A DNA stretch of 6,448 bases, from contig DUHU01000056.1 of the NCBI GenBank assembly GCA_013330765.1, positions 1 to 6,448 on the forward strand. Reading direction: 5' to 3'. The DNA is from Candidatus Poseidoniaceae archaeon. Lineage in GTDB: Archaea; Thermoplasmatota; Poseidoniia; Poseidoniales; Poseidoniaceae. A program made the translations under genes and the position numbers. The notes under the pieces are model-generated. The model worked only from the letters and a program-made list of their open reading frames with translations. It ran no database searches and was not told the DNA's origin. The stretch's first letter is position 1, and every line of letters starts with the position of its first letter. Below are positions 5,262-6,448 of the stretch, one piece after another.

Positions 5262-6448
5262 TCAATCGCTCGGCGCAGGTTCCACCTTTTCTGGCCCGTG
5301 GAGCAAGCCAAGCCCTGCGGTCGTCAGCACCAAGCTTGCGATGAGTGAAAGGGCGATCATCGTGGCAGAGAAGGTGCCGAAACTCGAAAACAAGCCCATG
5401 GGGGAAGTCGCAATGACGGCGAAGCCGGCAATGTCTGAGGCAGCAGAGCCAACCAAGGCGGCCCCGCATGCGCCACCCACGGCATGCAGGGCGGCGGCAT
5501 GGGATGCGCCCTCCTTTCGAGACTCTCTGTACCGTTCTGTCACGTGGATGCAGTAATCGATGCCGACGCCGAGTGAAATGGTGGCGATGGTGACCGTGAC
5601 GATGTTGAGGCTGGCCCCAGCCAGGTGCATCAAGCCGTACAACCACACCACGACGACCAAGATCGGCCCAAGCGACATCGCGGCCTGCGCGGGCGATCGC
5701 AGACCAATGGCCAGCGTCACAAAGACGAACAGCGTTCCCAGAAGAAGCGAGGACTGCATTTCGTCTTGCATCGCCGTGCTCGCAGAATAGCGAATGATGG
5801 GTCGGCCGGTGAGCATGACCCACGTCAAGGGATCTTCTTCGGTGGCCTCTCCTGGTGCATCGTAGGTCCCAGAGGACAGGTTGGTGAAGACCGAAAGGTC
5901 TCGCCAGATTTCCTCTAGTCCTTCCTTGAGGCTTGGGAAATGCTCGGGGCGGGTGATTCCGAAGCGGATGAGCATCACCTTGTATTCGGCCGGAGCCCCC
6001 GTTTCATCCATCCAAGGCGCGGTGGCGTTCAACGGCACTTCCGGGGTGATGTAGAGGGCCACGATGCTGGTGGGAATGGCGGGGATCGAGGACGTTCCTG
6101 GCACGCCGTTGAGCGACAGGAAGCCGTAGAAAAACGCGAGGCAGTCCCGGTCGTCCAAGTCCGGGAGTCGTGCGGCTCCCACCCGGTCGCAATCGATGCC
6201 GTAATCGTCGGCTTCGAGGTCCATGCCGGCCGCTTCGAACGGCGCGGGGTCTTCGAGCATGGAGAAGATGGCCAAATCGACCATTTCGTCGAGGGCAAGG
6301 ATGTCGATGGAGCCGTCAGGCGTCCGGGTGACTTTGTCTGGAACGTCCTCCGGTGTGTCGTCCAAAGCCTGGCGGAAGGCTTCGATGCCGGCGAAAACCT
6401 TGGGGTCGAGCACGTCGCCTTCGAGCAACAACATGGCGGGTTCACCTT
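5262..6448 (-). CDS. RND superfamily (MMPL/HAE-like) membrane transporter, C-terminal part (N-terminus cut off by window edge)
   Basis: This is the C-terminal half of a likely proton-driven RND-type exporter in the cytoplasmic membrane; its substrate cannot be read from sequence. The frame is open to base 6448, so the gene continues outside the window. Counting from the Met at 6434, residues 1-225 are an extracytoplasmic domain opening with a strand and LLLEGDVLDP, typical of the porter domain after the first helix of a half. Five membrane segments follow at about 228-245, 251-271, 277-297, 322-344 and 352-378. The third holds LGVGIDYCIHVTERYRE (288-304), the G-x-G-x-D-Y signature of MMPL/HAE proteins, with Asp293 the conserved acidic residue. 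A short hydrophilic tail (380-390) ends the protein. The pattern of one large domain plus five helices is what follows TM7 in a 12-helix RND protein. The stop lies 66 bp before pus10 on the same strand. The link to the translation genes is probably only positional. Confidence 0.9.
   Translation of the reverse strand, partial: GEPAMLLLEGDVLDPKVFAGIEAFRQALDDTPEDVPDKVTRTPDGSIDILALDEMVDLAIFSMLEDPAPFEAAGMDLEADDYGIDCDRVGAARLPDLDDRDCLAFFYGFLSLNGVPGTSSIPAIPTSIVALYITPEVPLNATAPWMDETGAPAEYKVMLIRFGITRPEHFPSLKEGLEEIWRDLSVFTNLSSGTYDAPGEATEEDPLTWVMLTGRPIIRYSASTAMQDEMQSSLLLGTLFVFVTLAIGLRSPAQAAMSLGPILVVVVWLYGLMHLAGASLNIVTVTIATISLGVGIDYCIHVTERYRESRKEGASHAAALHAVGGACGAALVGSAASDIAGFAVIATSPMGLFSSFGTFSATMIALSLIASLVLTTAGLGLLHGPEKVEPAPSD

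Noticed and set aside
4074..5348. 424-codon open frame on the plus strand
   Set aside because: It is antisense to pus10 and the end of the transporter gene, both of which have clear family motifs. It has no motifs or ribosome site of its own.
5110..5823. 237-codon minus-strand frame between the transporter and pus10
   Set aside because: It overlaps the membrane segments of the RND gene in another frame and the start of pus10; its composition is His/Arg/Gly noise.

Overview
This window looks like an archaeal information-processing cluster. Every convincing gene lies on the minus strand, so transcription runs from high to low coordinates. The archaeal assignment rests on ribosomal protein L21e, the RNA polymerase stalk subunit Rpo4, the Pus10 tRNA pseudouridine synthase and a DUF655 protein, together with repeated (G)AGGTGA ribosome binding sites 4-5 bases before ATG starts. 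The DNA is GC-rich. A marine Thermoplasmatota lineage such as Poseidoniia (Marine Group II/III) is a reasonable guess from the overall look, but the window does not prove it.

In transcription order: (1) the C-terminal part of an RND/MMPL-type membrane transporter, 6448-5262, cut by the right edge; (2) a 66-bp gap holding an imperfect direct repeat and two competing GC hairpins; (3) pus10, 5195-3435, with an acidic N-terminal tail and a SAP-like module inserted inside its catalytic domain; (4) a 98-bp gap with the best TATA-like element in the window; (5) rpl21e, 3336-3046; (6) rpo4/rpoF, 3036-2674; (7) a DUF655 gene with a long basic N-terminal tail, 2649-1876; (8) ksgA/dim1, 1879-1004, overlapping the DUF655 stop codon by four bases; (9) a 70-bp gap with a bulged hairpin; (10) an unrecognised gene, 933-1, with a helix-hairpin-helix-like start, a helical charged middle and a zinc ribbon, cut by the left edge.

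The rpl21e-rpo4-DUF655-ksgA run has gaps of 9 and 24 bp and then an ATGA overlap, so it is probably one operon coupling ribosome assembly, transcription and 16S rRNA dimethylation. pus10 just upstream adds tRNA modification. The transporter is probably an unrelated upstream neighbour. No RNA genes, insertion sequences, CRISPR arrays or other mobile elements were seen, and no stretch over 300 bp lacks a gene. The most unusual items are the SAP-like insertion in Pus10, the unrecognised zinc-ribbon gene after ksgA, and the structured pus10 leader.
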